From Paracoccus bogoriensis (GTDB lineage: Bacteria; Pseudomonadota; Alphaproteobacteria; Rhodobacterales; Rhodobacteraceae): a stretch of 37,463 nt of DNA. The notes under the pieces were generated by a model. That model did no database searches, was not told the DNA's origin, and was given only the letters and a program-made list of their open reading frames with translations. The stretch covers positions 1 to 37,463 of the forward strand of contig NZ_JAHYSR010000029.1 in NCBI RefSeq assembly GCF_019431455.1. The letters run 5' to 3'. Position numbers and translations under genes: made by a program. Numbering within the stretch: the stretch's first letter is position 1; each line of letters begins with the position of its first letter. Positions 7,571 through 16,572 of this stretch are shown here, in pieces.

Positions 7571-8656
7571 ATGACGCAGATACGGGCCTTGGGCCTTGGC
7601 AAATCCTTTGGCGGCAATCCGGTTCTGTCGGGCATCGACCTGACGCTGCCGGGCGGCGCATTCCTTGCGCTGCTGGGGCCGTCGGGTTGCGGCAAGACCA
7701 CGCTGCTGCGCCTGATCGCCGGGTTCGAGTTGGCCGATACCGGCACGCTGCACCTGGGCGGCCGCGCCGTTGCTGGACCGGGGCTGCACGTGCCGCCCGA
7801 ACAGCGCGGGCTGGGGATGGTGTTCCAGTCCTATGCGCTCTGGCCGAACATGACGGTCGCGGGGAATGTGGAATTCGCCCTGCAAACCCGCCTGCCCGCC
7901 TCTGCCCGCCGCGCCCGCACGGCCGAGATGCTGCAAGCCGTGGGCCTGGCCCATCTGGCCGACCGCCGCCCGCATGAATTGTCGGGCGGCCAGCGCCAGC
8001 GCGTCGCCCTGGCCCGTGCGCTGGCCCCCAGCCCGCAGCTTCTGCTGCTGGACGAGCCGCTGGCGAATCTGGACGCGCATCTGCGCCACCGGATGCTGGC
8101 CGAGTTCCGGCGCCTTCATGCGGCCACCGGGACGACCTTCATCCTGGTGACCCATGACCAGGACGAGGCCATGGCCGTCGCCAGCCATATCGCCGTGATG
8201 GACGGGGGCCGCATCGCGCAGATGGGCAGCCCGGAAACGCTTTACCGCCGCCCGGCGACGCCGATGGTCGCCCGTTTCATCGGCCATGGCGCGACCCTGC
8301 CGGTCGAGGTTCTGGCCCACCAGTCCGACCGCTGCCGCATCCGCCTTGGCCATGCGCAGCTGGAGCTGCCGGGAAGCGCCGCCCCCGGTCCCGGCTGGCT
8401 GTGCCTGCACCGCGAGGATCTGCGGCTTGCCCATGGCGCCGGGCATCTGCGGGCCGAGATCCTGTCGCGCAGCTTTCAGAACGGCGCCTGGCTGACCCAT
8501 GTCCTGCCGCGCGACGCGGGCCTGGATGTTCTCAGCCTCTGCCTGCCCGAGCCACTGGCGCCGGGCGCCGAGATCGGGATCGACATCGCCCAGGGCTGGA
8601 TCATCGGCGGGAATGCCGCCGCCCCGGCCCGCCTGCCCGAAGCCGCCCATGCCTGA
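7571..8656 (+). CDS. ABC transporter ATP-binding protein (FbpC/PotA type)
   Basis: The motor ATPase of an import complex, at the inner face of the membrane. Of 361 residues, 1-240 form the nucleotide-binding domain: Walker A GPSGCGKTT (36-44), Q-loop in FQSYALWPNM, signature [15 protein letters not shown], Walker B LLLLDEPLANLD and H-loop LVTHDQDEAM. The remainder is a TOBE-type regulatory domain, as in iron, polyamine and organophosphate importers. The start at 7571 is set by GGAG and by the family N-terminus. Its stop overlaps the next gene by 8 nt. Partners are the binding protein at 10302 and the permease at 11263. Confidence 0.9.
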   Translation: MTQIRALGLGKSFGGNPVLSGIDLTLPGGAFLALLGPSGCGKTTLLRLIAGFELADTGTLHLGGRAVAGPGLHVPPEQRGLGMVFQSYALWPNMTVAGNVEFALQTRLPASARRARTAEMLQAVGLAHLADRRPHELSGGQRQRVALARALAPSPQLLLLDEPLANLDAHLRHRMLAEFRRLHAATGTTFILVTHDQDEAMAVASHIAVMDGGRIAQMGSPETLYRRPATPMVARFIGHGATLPVEVLAHQSDRCRIRLGHAQLELPGSAAPGPGWLCLHREDLRLAHGAGHLRAEILSRSFQNGAWLTHVLPRDAGLDVLSLCLPEPLAPGAEIGIDIAQGWIIGGNAAAPARLPEAAHA

Positions 8657-9719
8657 ACTGCGCGCCATTTCGGGGATCGGCGTCAAGGGCCCGGCCTGCT
8701 TTCTTCTGACCATCCAGGGCCGCAACCTTCTGCTGGATCTGGGCCGCGGCCCCGATGCGGCGCGGCTGCCGGACCTTGGCGGCCTGCCGCCCATCGACGC
8801 GGTGCTGTTCAGCCATGGCCATGTCGATCACACCGGCGGGCTGGACCAGTGGCAGAGGCTTGGCGCACCGCCGCTTTACGCCCCCTGCCCCACCATCGCC
8901 CTGGCCGAGGACGGCCCCCTGACCCAGGCCGCCCCGCTGGACGGGCGGACCGAGATTCTGGGCCTGCCGCTGCTGACCGGGGCCGCCGGCCACGCGCCGG
9001 GCGCGGTCTGGATGCGGATCGGGGGCGCAGAGGGCCTGCTCTATTCCGGCGATCTCAGCCGCGAGAGCCTGCTTTACCGCAACGATCCGTTGCCCCGCGC
9101 GGCGGCGATGGTGCTGGACTGCGCCTATGGCACGGCGGACGAACCGCTGGCCGCCCAGATCACGATCATCGAGGCGCTGGCGGATCAACCGCTGCTGCTG
9201 CCCTGCCCCGCAGGCGGGCGCGGGCTGGAAATCGCAGCCCATTTCCTTGCCGCCGGCCATGCCGTCCGCATCTGCCCCGCCCATCGCCGCGTCGCGCAGA
9301 GGCTGGCGGATCACCGCGACTGGCTGACCCCGAAGGGGCGCGAGATGCTGGACAGCCTGCAGGGCGCGGGCGATCTGGACCCGGACGGGCCGCTTTGCGG
9401 CATCATGATCGCCGCCGGCCCCAATGCCGAACGCGGCGCCTCGAAGCCGCTGGCCGCGCGGATCGCGGCTTCGGGCGGGGCGCGGATCGTGCTGACCGGC
9501 CATGTCGCCAAGGGCAGCCCGGCCGAGGCGCTGGTGGCCGCCGGCAAGGCCCGGTTCCACCGCTGGAACGTCCACCCCACGCTGACCCAGGCCAAGGCCC
9601 TGGTGGCCGAAGCCGCCCCGCGCGCCATGCTGGCCGCCTTTTGCGGCAGCGCCGCGCTGGCAGAACTGCGCGCCCGCACCGACTGGCCGCTGGCCCATGG
9701 CGAAAGGCTTGTCTGGTGA
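8649..9719 (+). CDS. MBL-fold metallo-hydrolase, beta-CASP-like
   Basis: A 356-residue protein. The metallo-beta-lactamase half shows LLLDLG, the metal motif FSHGHVDHTGG, a His in GAAGHAPGAV and the metal Asp in YSGDLS. After LDCAYG comes an insert and then LTGHVAKGSPAEAL and NVHPTLTQAKAL, which resemble the beta-CASP motifs of nucleic-acid-acting members. No signal peptide is seen, so it is cytoplasmic. It overlaps the ATPase gene by 8 nt and the phosphatase gene by 4 nt, implying translational coupling. It probably hydrolyses an imported phosphodiester or nucleotide-like substrate; this is inference, and the substrate is unknown. Confidence 0.72.
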   Translation: MPELRAISGIGVKGPACFLLTIQGRNLLLDLGRGPDAARLPDLGGLPPIDAVLFSHGHVDHTGGLDQWQRLGAPPLYAPCPTIALAEDGPLTQAAPLDGRTEILGLPLLTGAAGHAPGAVWMRIGGAEGLLYSGDLSRESLLYRNDPLPRAAAMVLDCAYGTADEPLAAQITIIEALADQPLLLPCPAGGRGLEIAAHFLAAGHAVRICPAHRRVAQRLADHRDWLTPKGREMLDSLQGAGDLDPDGPLCGIMIAAGPNAERGASKPLAARIAASGGARIVLTGHVAKGSPAEALVAAGKARFHRWNVHPTLTQAKALVAEAAPRAMLAAFCGSAALAELRARTDWPLAHGERLVW

Positions 9720-10294
9720 GCCTGTTCCTGCACCCGGTCTTCTATCTCTTGCGCCACGGCCGGACAGCGCATAACGCCGCCGACCTGATCGCCGGCGCAA
9801 CCGATGCACCGCTTGACGACGAGGGCCGCCGCCAGGCCGAAGCCGCCGCCCGCCACTGGCAGGCGCTGCCGATCGGCCGCCTGCATGTCTCGCCCCTGTT
9901 GCGCGCGCGCCAGACGGCCGAGGCCCTGCTGAAGCGCCGCCCCGACCTGCGCCCCCTGCCCGCGCCCCTGCTGGCCGAACGCAACTGGGGCCCCTGGGAG
10001 GGTCAGCCCCGCGCGATCCTGGACCGCGACGCCACGCCCCAGGGCGGCGAAAGCCCGCAGGCCTTCCGTGCCCGCGTCAACGCCGCCTGCGCTGCCATCC
10101 CCGCCCCCGCGCCGGGCGAGGCGCCGCCTTTGCTGATCGCCCATTCCGGCACCGCGCGCGAGATCGCCGCCCTGCTGGATGTGCCCTTCATCCGTCCGCC
10201 GAACTGCGCCCTGATCCGCTATTACCGCGGCCCGGACGGCGCCTGGCGGGCCGATCCGCCGATGCTTCCGGCCCCCTTTTCCCTTCAGCCATGA
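9716..10294 (+). CDS. Histidine phosphatase family protein
   Basis: A 192-residue member of the phosphoglycerate mutase-like branch. The catalytic motif LLRHGRTAHN has the nucleophile His14, the second pair is in SPLLRARQTAEAL and ERNWGPWEGQ, and the C-terminal catalytic His is in IAHSGTAREI. The start is GTG 9716 in a GTGA overlap with the MBL gene; no other start keeps the RHG motif near the N-terminus. No export signal is present. It likely removes phosphate from a small cytoplasmic molecule, plausibly after the MBL hydrolase acts. The next gene starts 7 nt downstream. Confidence 0.83.
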   Translation: MSLFLHPVFYLLRHGRTAHNAADLIAGATDAPLDDEGRRQAEAAARHWQALPIGRLHVSPLLRARQTAEALLKRRPDLRPLPAPLLAERNWGPWEGQPRAILDRDATPQGGESPQAFRARVNAACAAIPAPAPGEAPPLLIAHSGTAREIAALLDVPFIRPPNCALIRYYRGPDGAWRADPPMLPAPFSLQP

Positions 10295-10301
10295 GGATCG
10301 C

Positions 10302-11273
10302 ATGACCCGCACGCTGCTTCTGACGACCGCCCTGTCCGCGCTGGCCCTGCCGGCACTGGCCGAGACGCTGACCATCTACACCTCGCAGCCGCAGGACCAG
10401 ATGACCGAAGTCATCGCCGCCTTCAACGAGGCCCATCCCGATATCGAGGTCGAACTGTTCCGCTCGGGCACGACCGAGGTGATGGCGAAACTTCAGGCCG
10501 AATTCGCCGCCGGCGGCTCGCCCGCGGATGTGCTGCTGATCGCCGACGCGGTGGCGATGACCCAGCTGAAGGGCGAGGACCGGCTGATGGCCTATCCCGA
10601 AGCCCCGGTCGAGGGCATCGACGCGGCGCTTCTGGACCCCGACGCGATGTTCTTCCCCACCAAGCTCATCACCACGGGCATCGTCTATAACACCGATCTG
10701 GTCCAGACGCCGCCGACCTCCTGGGCGGACCTGGCCCAGCCCGAGGCGGCGGCACAGACGATCATGCCCTCGCCGCTTTACTCCGGCGCGGCGGCGATCC
10801 ATGTCGGCACGATGGTCCAGCAGGACCAGTTCGGTTGGGACTATTTCGAGACCCTGGCCGAAAACGGCGCCGTGGCAGGCCAGGGCAACGGCACCGTTCT
10901 GGAAGCCGTCGCGCGGGGCGAAAAGGCCTATGGCGTTCTGGTCGAATACATGGCGATGAACGCCAAGGCCCAGGGCTCGCCGGTCGATTTCGTCTTTCCC
11001 TCCGAGGGCGTGACCGCCGTGACCCAGCCCGTTGCCATCCTGGCCAGCACCGACGCGCCCCAGGCCGCCCGCGCCTTCGTGGACTGGCAGCTGAGCCGCG
11101 CCGCGCAAGAGCAGTCGGTGGCGCAGGGCTACTTTCCCCTGGGCGCCGGGCTTTCTGCGCCCGAAGGCTACCCGGACCCGGCCAGCCTGACCCTGATCGA
11201 GGCCGACAATGCCCGCCTTCTGGCCGATGGCGAGACGGTCAAGCAGCGTTTTGCGGATCTTTATGGCGGCTGA
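10302..11273 (+). CDS. ABC transporter solute-binding protein (AfuA/FbpA family)
   Basis: A 323-residue periplasmic protein with a signal peptide cleaved after ALA (residue 20). The mature part begins ETLTIYTSQPQDQMTEV and has the two-lobed type of iron(III)/sugar-phosphate/phosphonate binding proteins, including ADVLLIADA and GIVYNTDLV. The pair of adjacent tyrosines used by FbpA for ferric iron is not evident, and AfuA relatives bind sugar phosphates. With the Pho-box-like promoter and a phosphatase in the operon, an organophosphate or phosphonate ligand is more likely than iron. GAGG at 10293-10296 precedes the ATG, and its end overlaps the permease gene by 11 nt. Confidence 0.85.
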   Translation: MTRTLLLTTALSALALPALAETLTIYTSQPQDQMTEVIAAFNEAHPDIEVELFRSGTTEVMAKLQAEFAAGGSPADVLLIADAVAMTQLKGEDRLMAYPEAPVEGIDAALLDPDAMFFPTKLITTGIVYNTDLVQTPPTSWADLAQPEAAAQTIMPSPLYSGAAAIHVGTMVQQDQFGWDYFETLAENGAVAGQGNGTVLEAVARGEKAYGVLVEYMAMNAKAQGSPVDFVFPSEGVTAVTQPVAILASTDAPQAARAFVDWQLSRAAQEQSVAQGYFPLGAGLSAPEGYPDPASLTLIEADNARLLADGETVKQRFADLYGG

Positions 11274-12981
11274 GTTGCGGATCGGTCGCATCCTGGGCGA
11301 CCGCAGAACCGGCGGGGGCGAGCGGATGCTCGCCCTTGTCCTTTGCCTTTACGTGGCCGTCGTCACGATCTGGCCGCTTGGTCAATTGCTGCTGACCGCC
11401 TTCCGCCCCGGCCCCGAGGGCGAGCTTCTGGGCACATTGCGCGACACCCTGGCCGCCCGCGCCACCGGCCGCGCCTTCTGGAACACGCTGAGCCTGTCGC
11501 TGATCTCGGTCGCCATCTCGACCGGGCTGGGCGTCGCGCTGGCGCTGGCCGTCGGGCTGCTGAAGATGCCGCTGCGGGCCACGCTGTCCTTTCTGATCCT
11601 GATGCCGCTTGTCATCCCCTCGCAGACCCTGGCGCTCTCCTGGATCGAGCTGATGGGCGCGCAATCCCCCATCCTGCGCCCGCTGGGACTGGCCCCGTCG
11701 CCGGGGGCCGGCAACCCGATGTATTCCCGCGCGGGCATCGCGCTGGTCATGGGGATCGAACATATGCCGCTGGTCTTCATCGCCGTCCGCGCCGCCCTGC
11801 GCGGCCTGCCCGCCGATCTGGTCGAGGCCGCCCGCATCGCCGCCATCCCGCCCCGCCGCATCCTTGCCCGCGTGATCCTGCCGCTGACCTATCCTTCGGC
11901 GCTGGCCGGGGCGCTGCTGGCCTTTACCGCGGCGGTGGGCAATTTCGGCATCCCCGCGCTGCTGGGCATTCCCGGCCGCGTGCCGATGCTGACCACGCTG
12001 ATCTATCAGCGGCTGAACGGCTTCGGCCCCTCGGTCGCGGGGCAGGTCGCGGTTCTGGCGCTGATCCTGACGCTGATGGCGGTCGCCGCGCTGCTGCTGC
12101 GCAGCGCCGCCATGCGCCGCCTGCGCGTGCCCGTCGAGACCGGGCGCCCGTTCCACCCCACCCGGCCCGCGCCGCTCTGGGCGCAGGGGCTGATCTGGGC
12201 GGTGGTCCTGATGATCGCGATCCTGCCACTGGCGGCGCTGGTCATGACCTCTTTCGTGCCGGCCATCGGCGTGCCCTTCTCGCTCGACATCGCCAGTTTC
12301 GAGCAATATCGCCGCGTGCTGGCCAATGCCGCGGTGGTGCGGGGCTTTCAGAACTCGCTGGTCCTGTCGGCGCTGGCCGCCGCCATCTGCCTGATCGTCG
12401 CCCTGCCGCTGGCCTATCTGGCGACGCGCCGCCCCAGCCCCGCGATGGCCGCGCTGGACCTGGCCGCCGAGGCGCCCTGGGTCGTGCCCGGCACGGTCGT
12501 GGCCCTTGCCATGATCCTGGCCTTCCTGCCCCCCCTGCCGCTGATCGGCATGTCGCTTTATGGCACCGGCGCGATCATCCTGATCGCCTATCTGGCCCGC
12601 TTCCTGCCGCTGGTCTTGCGCCCGGTCGCCGCCGCCGCCGCCGCCGGCGATCCCGCCCAGGACGAGGCCGCCCGCATCGCCGGCATCGGCCTGTTCCGCC
12701 GCCTGGCCCGGATCTTCGCGCCCTCGGTCGCGCCTGCCGCGCTGGCCGGGGCGGTGCTGATCCTGATGACGGCGATGAACGAGCTGACGCTGTCGGCGCT
12801 GCTGTGGTCCTCGGGGCGCGAGACGATCGGCGTCATGGTCTTTTCCCTGCAATACGAGGGCAACTCGACCGCCGCCGCCGCCGTCTCGGTCCTTTCGACG
12901 CTGCTGCTGATCGGGCTTTGCGCGCTGGCCGAGGCGCTGCTGGGCCGCCGCGCCGCCGCCGCCCTGCCCTGGCGCGCGTGA
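11263..12981 (+). CDS. ABC transporter permease, two fused domains (FbpB type)
   Basis: A 572-residue membrane protein with about twelve hydrophobic segments in two tandem permease domains. Each carries an EAA loop that docks the ATPase: EAARIAAIPPRRILARVILP in the first half and EAARIAGIGLFRRLARIFAP in the second. The fused form is usual for FbpB/AfuB-like systems. ATG 11263 is preferred because it gives a short cytoplasmic N-terminus and an 11-nt overlap with the binding-protein gene; an in-frame start at 11209 would overlap deeper. Last gene of the first transport operon. Confidence 0.88.
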   Translation: MAAELRIGRILGDRRTGGGERMLALVLCLYVAVVTIWPLGQLLLTAFRPGPEGELLGTLRDTLAARATGRAFWNTLSLSLISVAISTGLGVALALAVGLLKMPLRATLSFLILMPLVIPSQTLALSWIELMGAQSPILRPLGLAPSPGAGNPMYSRAGIALVMGIEHMPLVFIAVRAALRGLPADLVEAARIAAIPPRRILARVILPLTYPSALAGALLAFTAAVGNFGIPALLGIPGRVPMLTTLIYQRLNGFGPSVAGQVAVLALILTLMAVAALLLRSAAMRRLRVPVETGRPFHPTRPAPLWAQGLIWAVVLMIAILPLAALVMTSFVPAIGVPFSLDIASFEQYRRVLANAAVVRGFQNSLVLSALAAAICLIVALPLAYLATRRPSPAMAALDLAAEAPWVVPGTVVALAMILAFLPPLPLIGMSLYGTGAIILIAYLARFLPLVLRPVAAAAAAGDPAQDEAARIAGIGLFRRLARIFAPSVAPAALAGAVLILMTAMNELTLSALLWSSGRETIGVMVFSLQYEGNSTAAAAVSVLSTLLLIGLCALAEALLGRRAAAALPWRA

Positions 12982-13029
12982 ACGACCCCGGAACGACCCG
13001 GGCCGCGCCCATGCGGGGGATGCGGCCGT

Positions 13030-13096
13030 TTGTCCGGCGCATGTCAGCAAAGCGTCGCAGAGCCGTCGTCTTGCTGTCATCCTTTCCCCTTATCCG
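13030..13096 (+). promoter_or_regulatory. Pho-box-like array and promoter of the phnDCEE operon
   Basis: Heptamers with a central GTC recur at exact 11-bp intervals: TTGTCCG (13030), ATGTCAG (13041), GCGTCGC (13052), CCGTCGT (13063) and CTGTCAT (13074). The last pair has the 7-4-7 layout of a Pho box, and TATCCG (13091-13096) lies 10 bp downstream as a -10. The same geometry occurs before the first operon. The outermost copies are weak, so the number of real binding units is uncertain. Confidence 0.6.
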
Positions 13097-13124
13097 GTCC
13101 CCGACATCAGGAAAGGGACGCAAG

Positions 13125-14069
13125 ATGAAACATCTGTTGATCACCGCCGCCTTTTGCCTGGGCGGCACCGCCGCTCTGGCCGAATTCCGGCTGGACGCGC
13201 GCTATACGGATGCCGATGGCGACATGGTAGCCGATATCCCGACCGACCCGGCCGAACTGGTGGACCCCGCCGAACTGATCTTTGCCTATACCCCGGTCGA
13301 GGATCCGGCCGTCTATGCCGAGGCCTGGTCCGATTTCCTGGCCCATCTGGAAGAGGCGACCGGCAGGCCCGTCCAGTTCTTCCCCGTCCAGTCGAACGCC
13401 GCCCAGATCGAGGCGATGCGCGCGGGCCGGCTGCATGTGGCGGGCTTCAACACCGGCTCGAACCCGCTGGCCGTCGCCTGCGCGGGCTTTCGCCCCTTTG
13501 CCATGATGGCCGCCGAGGATGGCAGCTTCGGCTACGAGATGGAATTCATCACCCATCCCGACAGCGGCATCGAGACCGTCGAGGATATCCGTGGCAAGAC
13601 CATGGCCTTTACCTCGGAAACCTCGAATTCGGGCTACAAGGCGCCCTCGGCCCTGCTGGCCGCGGAATACGGGATGGAGGCGGGCACCGACTTCACCCCG
13701 GCCTTTTCGGGCGCGCATGACAATTCCATCCTGGGCGTCGCCAACCGCGATTACGATGCCGCCGCCATCGCCAATTCCGTGCTGACGCGCATGGTGGAAC
13801 GGGGCGTGGTGTCGATGGACCAGATCAGGTCCATCTACAAATCCCAGACCTTCCCCACGACCGGCTACGGCACGGCCCACAACCTGACCCCCGAATTGCA
13901 GGACGCCATCCGCGAGGCTTTCTTCAGCTTTGACTGGGAAGGCACCTCGCTGGCCGAAGAATTCGGCAAATCGGGCGAAGCGCAGTTCATCCCGATCACC
14001 TTCGCCGAACATTGGGCGGTCGTGCGCGACATCGACGCCGCCATGGGCGTCAGCTACGACTGCAACTGA
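13125..14069 (+). CDS. phnD: Phosphonate-type ABC transporter substrate-binding protein
   Basis: A 314-residue periplasmic protein with a signal peptide cleaved after ALA (residue 19). The mature protein has PhnD/PtxB family features: IFAYTPVEDPAVYAEAW, PVQSNAAQIEAMRAGRLHV, GFNTGSNPLAV, and the ligand-loop TSETSNSGYKAPS. It captures phosphonates or related oxyanions (phosphite, phosphate esters). The start is set by GGAAAGGGA upstream and the typical signal peptide. A stem-loop follows the stop, then phnC. The ligand cannot be read from sequence, and no C-P lyase genes are in the window. Confidence 0.9.
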   Translation: MKHLLITAAFCLGGTAALAEFRLDARYTDADGDMVADIPTDPAELVDPAELIFAYTPVEDPAVYAEAWSDFLAHLEEATGRPVQFFPVQSNAAQIEAMRAGRLHVAGFNTGSNPLAVACAGFRPFAMMAAEDGSFGYEMEFITHPDSGIETVEDIRGKTMAFTSETSNSGYKAPSALLAAEYGMEAGTDFTPAFSGAHDNSILGVANRDYDAAAIANSVLTRMVERGVVSMDQIRSIYKSQTFPTTGYGTAHNLTPELQDAIREAFFSFDWEGTSLAEEFGKSGEAQFIPITFAEHWAVVRDIDAAMGVSYDCN

Positions 14070-14092
14070 TCCCTGACCGGCCTTCGGGCGAC

Positions 14093-14113
14093 GGGCGGGG
14101 GCGAACCCCGCCC
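14093..14113. terminator. Stem-loop between phnD and phnC
   Basis: GGGCGGGG (14093-14100) and CCCCGCCC (14106-14113) pair perfectly around GCGAA. There is no T-run, so it is better seen as an mRNA-stabilising or attenuating hairpin. Such structures often follow binding-protein genes to make more of them than of the membrane components. Confidence 0.5.
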
Positions 14114-14138
14114 GAACTCATTTGCGAAAGGGGGGGCG

Positions 14139-14966
14139 ATGCTGAGCATCCGGAACCTGACCAAGACCTACAAGACCGGCGACCGCGCGCTGTCGGATGT
14201 CTCGTTCGACCTGCCCAGCGGCCAGGTGGTCGGGCTGATCGGCCCGTCGGGGGCGGGGAAATCGACGCTGATCCGCTGCATCAACCGCCTGGTCGAGCCG
14301 ACTTCGGGCCGCGTGATGCTGAACGATCTGGACATCACCGCGCTTGGCCCGCGCGATCTGCGCCGGGCGCGCCGCCGCATCGGGATGATCTTTCAGGAAT
14401 ACGCGCTGGTCGAACGCCTGACGGTGATGGAAAACGTGCTGTCGGGGCGCTTGGGCTATGTGCCCTTCTGGCGGTCCTTCACGCGGCGCTTTCCGGGCGC
14501 GGACATCCAGCGCGCCTATCGCCTGCTGGACCGGGTCGGCCTGTCGGCGCATGTGGACAAGCGCGCCGACGCGCTGTCGGGCGGCCAGCGCCAGCGTGTC
14601 GGCATCGCCCGCGCGCTGGAACAGGAACCCGACCTGCTGCTGATCGACGAACCGACCGCCAGCCTGGACCCGCGCACCTCGCGCCAGATCATGCGGCTCA
14701 TCACCGAGATCTGCCGCGAAAGCGCCCTGCCCGCCATCATCAACATCCACGACGTGCTGCTGGCGCAGCAATTCACCGACCGCATCATCGGGCTTCAGGC
14801 GGGGCGCGTGGTCTTTGACGGCCCGCCCTCGGCGCTGACGAATGCGGTGCTGACCCGCATCTACGGCGCCGAGGACTGGACCGCGATGCAGAAATCCGCC
14901 GCCGAGGATGCCCAGGACGAGGCGCAAGCCCGCGCCGAGGCCGACCGCCTGCTGGAGGCGCTGTGA
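14139..14966 (+). CDS. phnC: Phosphonate ABC transporter ATP-binding protein
   Basis: A 275-residue ATPase: Walker [10 protein letters not shown] (35-43), [20 protein letters not shown] typical of PhnC, signature [15 protein letters not shown], Walker [17 protein letters not shown], and H-loop INIHDVLLA, where PhnC proteins have a HDV in place of the common HD. A G-rich Shine-Dalgarno region lies just before the ATG. It is coupled to the first permease gene by a TGATG overlap. Confidence 0.93.
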   Translation: MLSIRNLTKTYKTGDRALSDVSFDLPSGQVVGLIGPSGAGKSTLIRCINRLVEPTSGRVMLNDLDITALGPRDLRRARRRIGMIFQEYALVERLTVMENVLSGRLGYVPFWRSFTRRFPGADIQRAYRLLDRVGLSAHVDKRADALSGGQRQRVGIARALEQEPDLLLIDEPTASLDPRTSRQIMRLITEICRESALPAIINIHDVLLAQQFTDRIIGLQAGRVVFDGPPSALTNAVLTRIYGAEDWTAMQKSAAEDAQDEAQARAEADRLLEAL

Positions 14967-15775
14967 TGGCGCATTCACAGGTCTGGCCCGACACCTGGTC
15001 CCGCCCGCCCCGGATGATCCGCTCGCGCCCCTGGCGGATCATCCTGGCGGCTGGCGCGATCCTCTATCTGATCCTGGCCATCGGCAGCGTGGATGTGAAC
15101 TGGACCCGCGTCTCCGAAGGGTGGGAGCGCGGCGCCCGTTTCATCGGCGGCTTTCTGCAACCCGATTTCACCAGCCGCTGGCGCGACATCTCGACGGGGC
15201 TGGTGGAAAGCCTGACGATGACGCTGACCTCGACGGTGGTGGGGGTGCTGATCTCGGTCCCGATCGGGCTGGGGGCGGCGCGCAACCTCGCGCCGCGCTG
15301 GCTCTATGCGATCTGCCGCGGCATCATCGCCGCCAGCCGGGCGCTACAGGAAATCATCGTGGCGATCTTTTTCGTGGCGCTGTTCGGTTTCGGGGCCTTC
15401 GCCGGGTTCCTGACGCTGAGCTTTGCGACCATCGGCTTCATCGCCAAGCTGCTGGCCGAGGATATCGAGGACATGGACCCGGCCCAGGCCGAGGCCATCC
15501 GCGCGACCGGCGCAAGCTGGTGGCAGGTCGTCAACTACGCCGTGCAGCCGCAGGTCATGCCGCGGCTTCTGGGCCTCAGCCTCTATCGGCTGGACATCAA
15601 TTTCCGCGAATCCGCGGTCATCGGGATCGTCGGCGCGGGCGGCATTGGCGCGACGCTGAACACGGCGCTGAACCGCTATGAATACGGCAGTGCAGGGGCG
15701 ATCCTGCTGATCATCATCGCGATCGTGATGATCGCCGAATATGCCTCGGGCCATCTGCGGAGGATGCTGAAATGA
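14966..15775 (+). CDS. phnE: Phosphonate ABC transporter permease (first)
   Basis: A 269-residue inner-membrane permease with about six hydrophobic segments and the EAA loop EAIRATGASWWQVVNYAVQP before FRESAVIGIVGAGGIGATL, the conserved C-terminal region of PhnE. The ATG at 14966 overlaps the phnC stop by one base; a GTG at 14963 is an in-frame alternative adding one residue. GGAGG at 14953-14957 serves as ribosome binding site. It probably pairs with the second PhnE as a heterodimer. Confidence 0.92.
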   Translation: MAHSQVWPDTWSRPPRMIRSRPWRIILAAGAILYLILAIGSVDVNWTRVSEGWERGARFIGGFLQPDFTSRWRDISTGLVESLTMTLTSTVVGVLISVPIGLGAARNLAPRWLYAICRGIIAASRALQEIIVAIFFVALFGFGAFAGFLTLSFATIGFIAKLLAEDIEDMDPAQAEAIRATGASWWQVVNYAVQPQVMPRLLGLSLYRLDINFRESAVIGIVGAGGIGATLNTALNRYEYGSAGAILLIIIAIVMIAEYASGHLRRMLK

Positions 15776-16572
15776 CCCATGCCGAAACCTGGCGTCACCG
15801 CACGCCGCGCGCGGCGCTGGCGCTGTGGGCGGGCTGGCTGGGGCTGGTCGCGCTGTTCGTCTGGTGCTGGAACCTGATGACGGAACGCACGATGTGGGTC
15901 TTTGTCCATGACGCGCCCAATGCCGCCGCCGACCTGATCGGCCGCGCCCTGCCGCCGCGCTGGTCCTATCTGGAACGCCTGTGGCAGCCGCTGATCGACA
16001 CGATCAACATCGCCACCCTGGGCACGCTTCTGGGCATCGTGCTGGCCGTGCCGCTGGCCTTTCTGGCGGCGTCGAACACCACGCCTTCGCGGCTGATCGC
16101 GCGGCCGGTGGCGCTGTTTCTGATCGTGGCGTCGCGGTCGATCAATTCGCTGATCTGGGCGCTCTTGCTGGTCTCGATCCTGGGGCCGGGGCTCCTGGCG
16201 GGGATCCTGGCCATCGGCTTTCGCTCGGTCGGCTTCATCGGCAAGCTGCTTTACGAGGCGATCGAGGAAACCGACATCACCCAGATCGAGGCCGTCACCG
16301 CCACCGGCGCCAGCCCTCTGCAGGTGCTGAATTACGGCATCGTGCCGCAGGTTCTGCCCACGTTCTACGGCATCTCGGTCTTTCGGTGGGACATCAACAT
16401 CCGCGAAAGCGCGATCCTGGGGCTGGTCGGCGCGGGCGGCATCGGCGCGCAGTTGCAGGCCAGCCTGAACGTGCTGGCCTGGCCGCAGGTGACGCTGATC
16501 ATCCTGGTCATCCTGGCGACGGTGGTCGTGTCGGAATGGGTCTCGGCCAGGGTCCGCCACGCGATCGTCTAG
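15772..16572 (+). CDS. phnE: Phosphonate ABC transporter permease (second)
   Basis: A 266-residue paralogue of the preceding permease, starting in an ATGA overlap. It has the EAA loop EAVTATGASPLQVLNYGIVP and the matching IRESAILGLVGAGGIGAQL. Two PhnE-type permeases per transporter are common in Alphaproteobacteria. It is the last recognisable gene of the operon; the usual downstream metabolic genes (C-P lyase, phosphonatase or phosphite dehydrogenase) are absent, and mobile-element debris starts about 300 bp later. Confidence 0.92.
   Translation: MTHAETWRHRTPRAALALWAGWLGLVALFVWCWNLMTERTMWVFVHDAPNAAADLIGRALPPRWSYLERLWQPLIDTINIATLGTLLGIVLAVPLAFLAASNTTPSRLIARPVALFLIVASRSINSLIWALLLVSILGPGLLAGILAIGFRSVGFIGKLLYEAIEETDITQIEAVTATGASPLQVLNYGIVPQVLPTFYGISVFRWDINIRESAILGLVGAGGIGAQLQASLNVLAWPQVTLIILVILATVVVSEWVSARVRHAIV

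Noticed and set aside
11239..13080. 613-codon minus-strand frame over the permease
   Set aside because: Highly Gln/Arg/Gly-rich, antisense to a permease with clear membrane segments and EAA loops.
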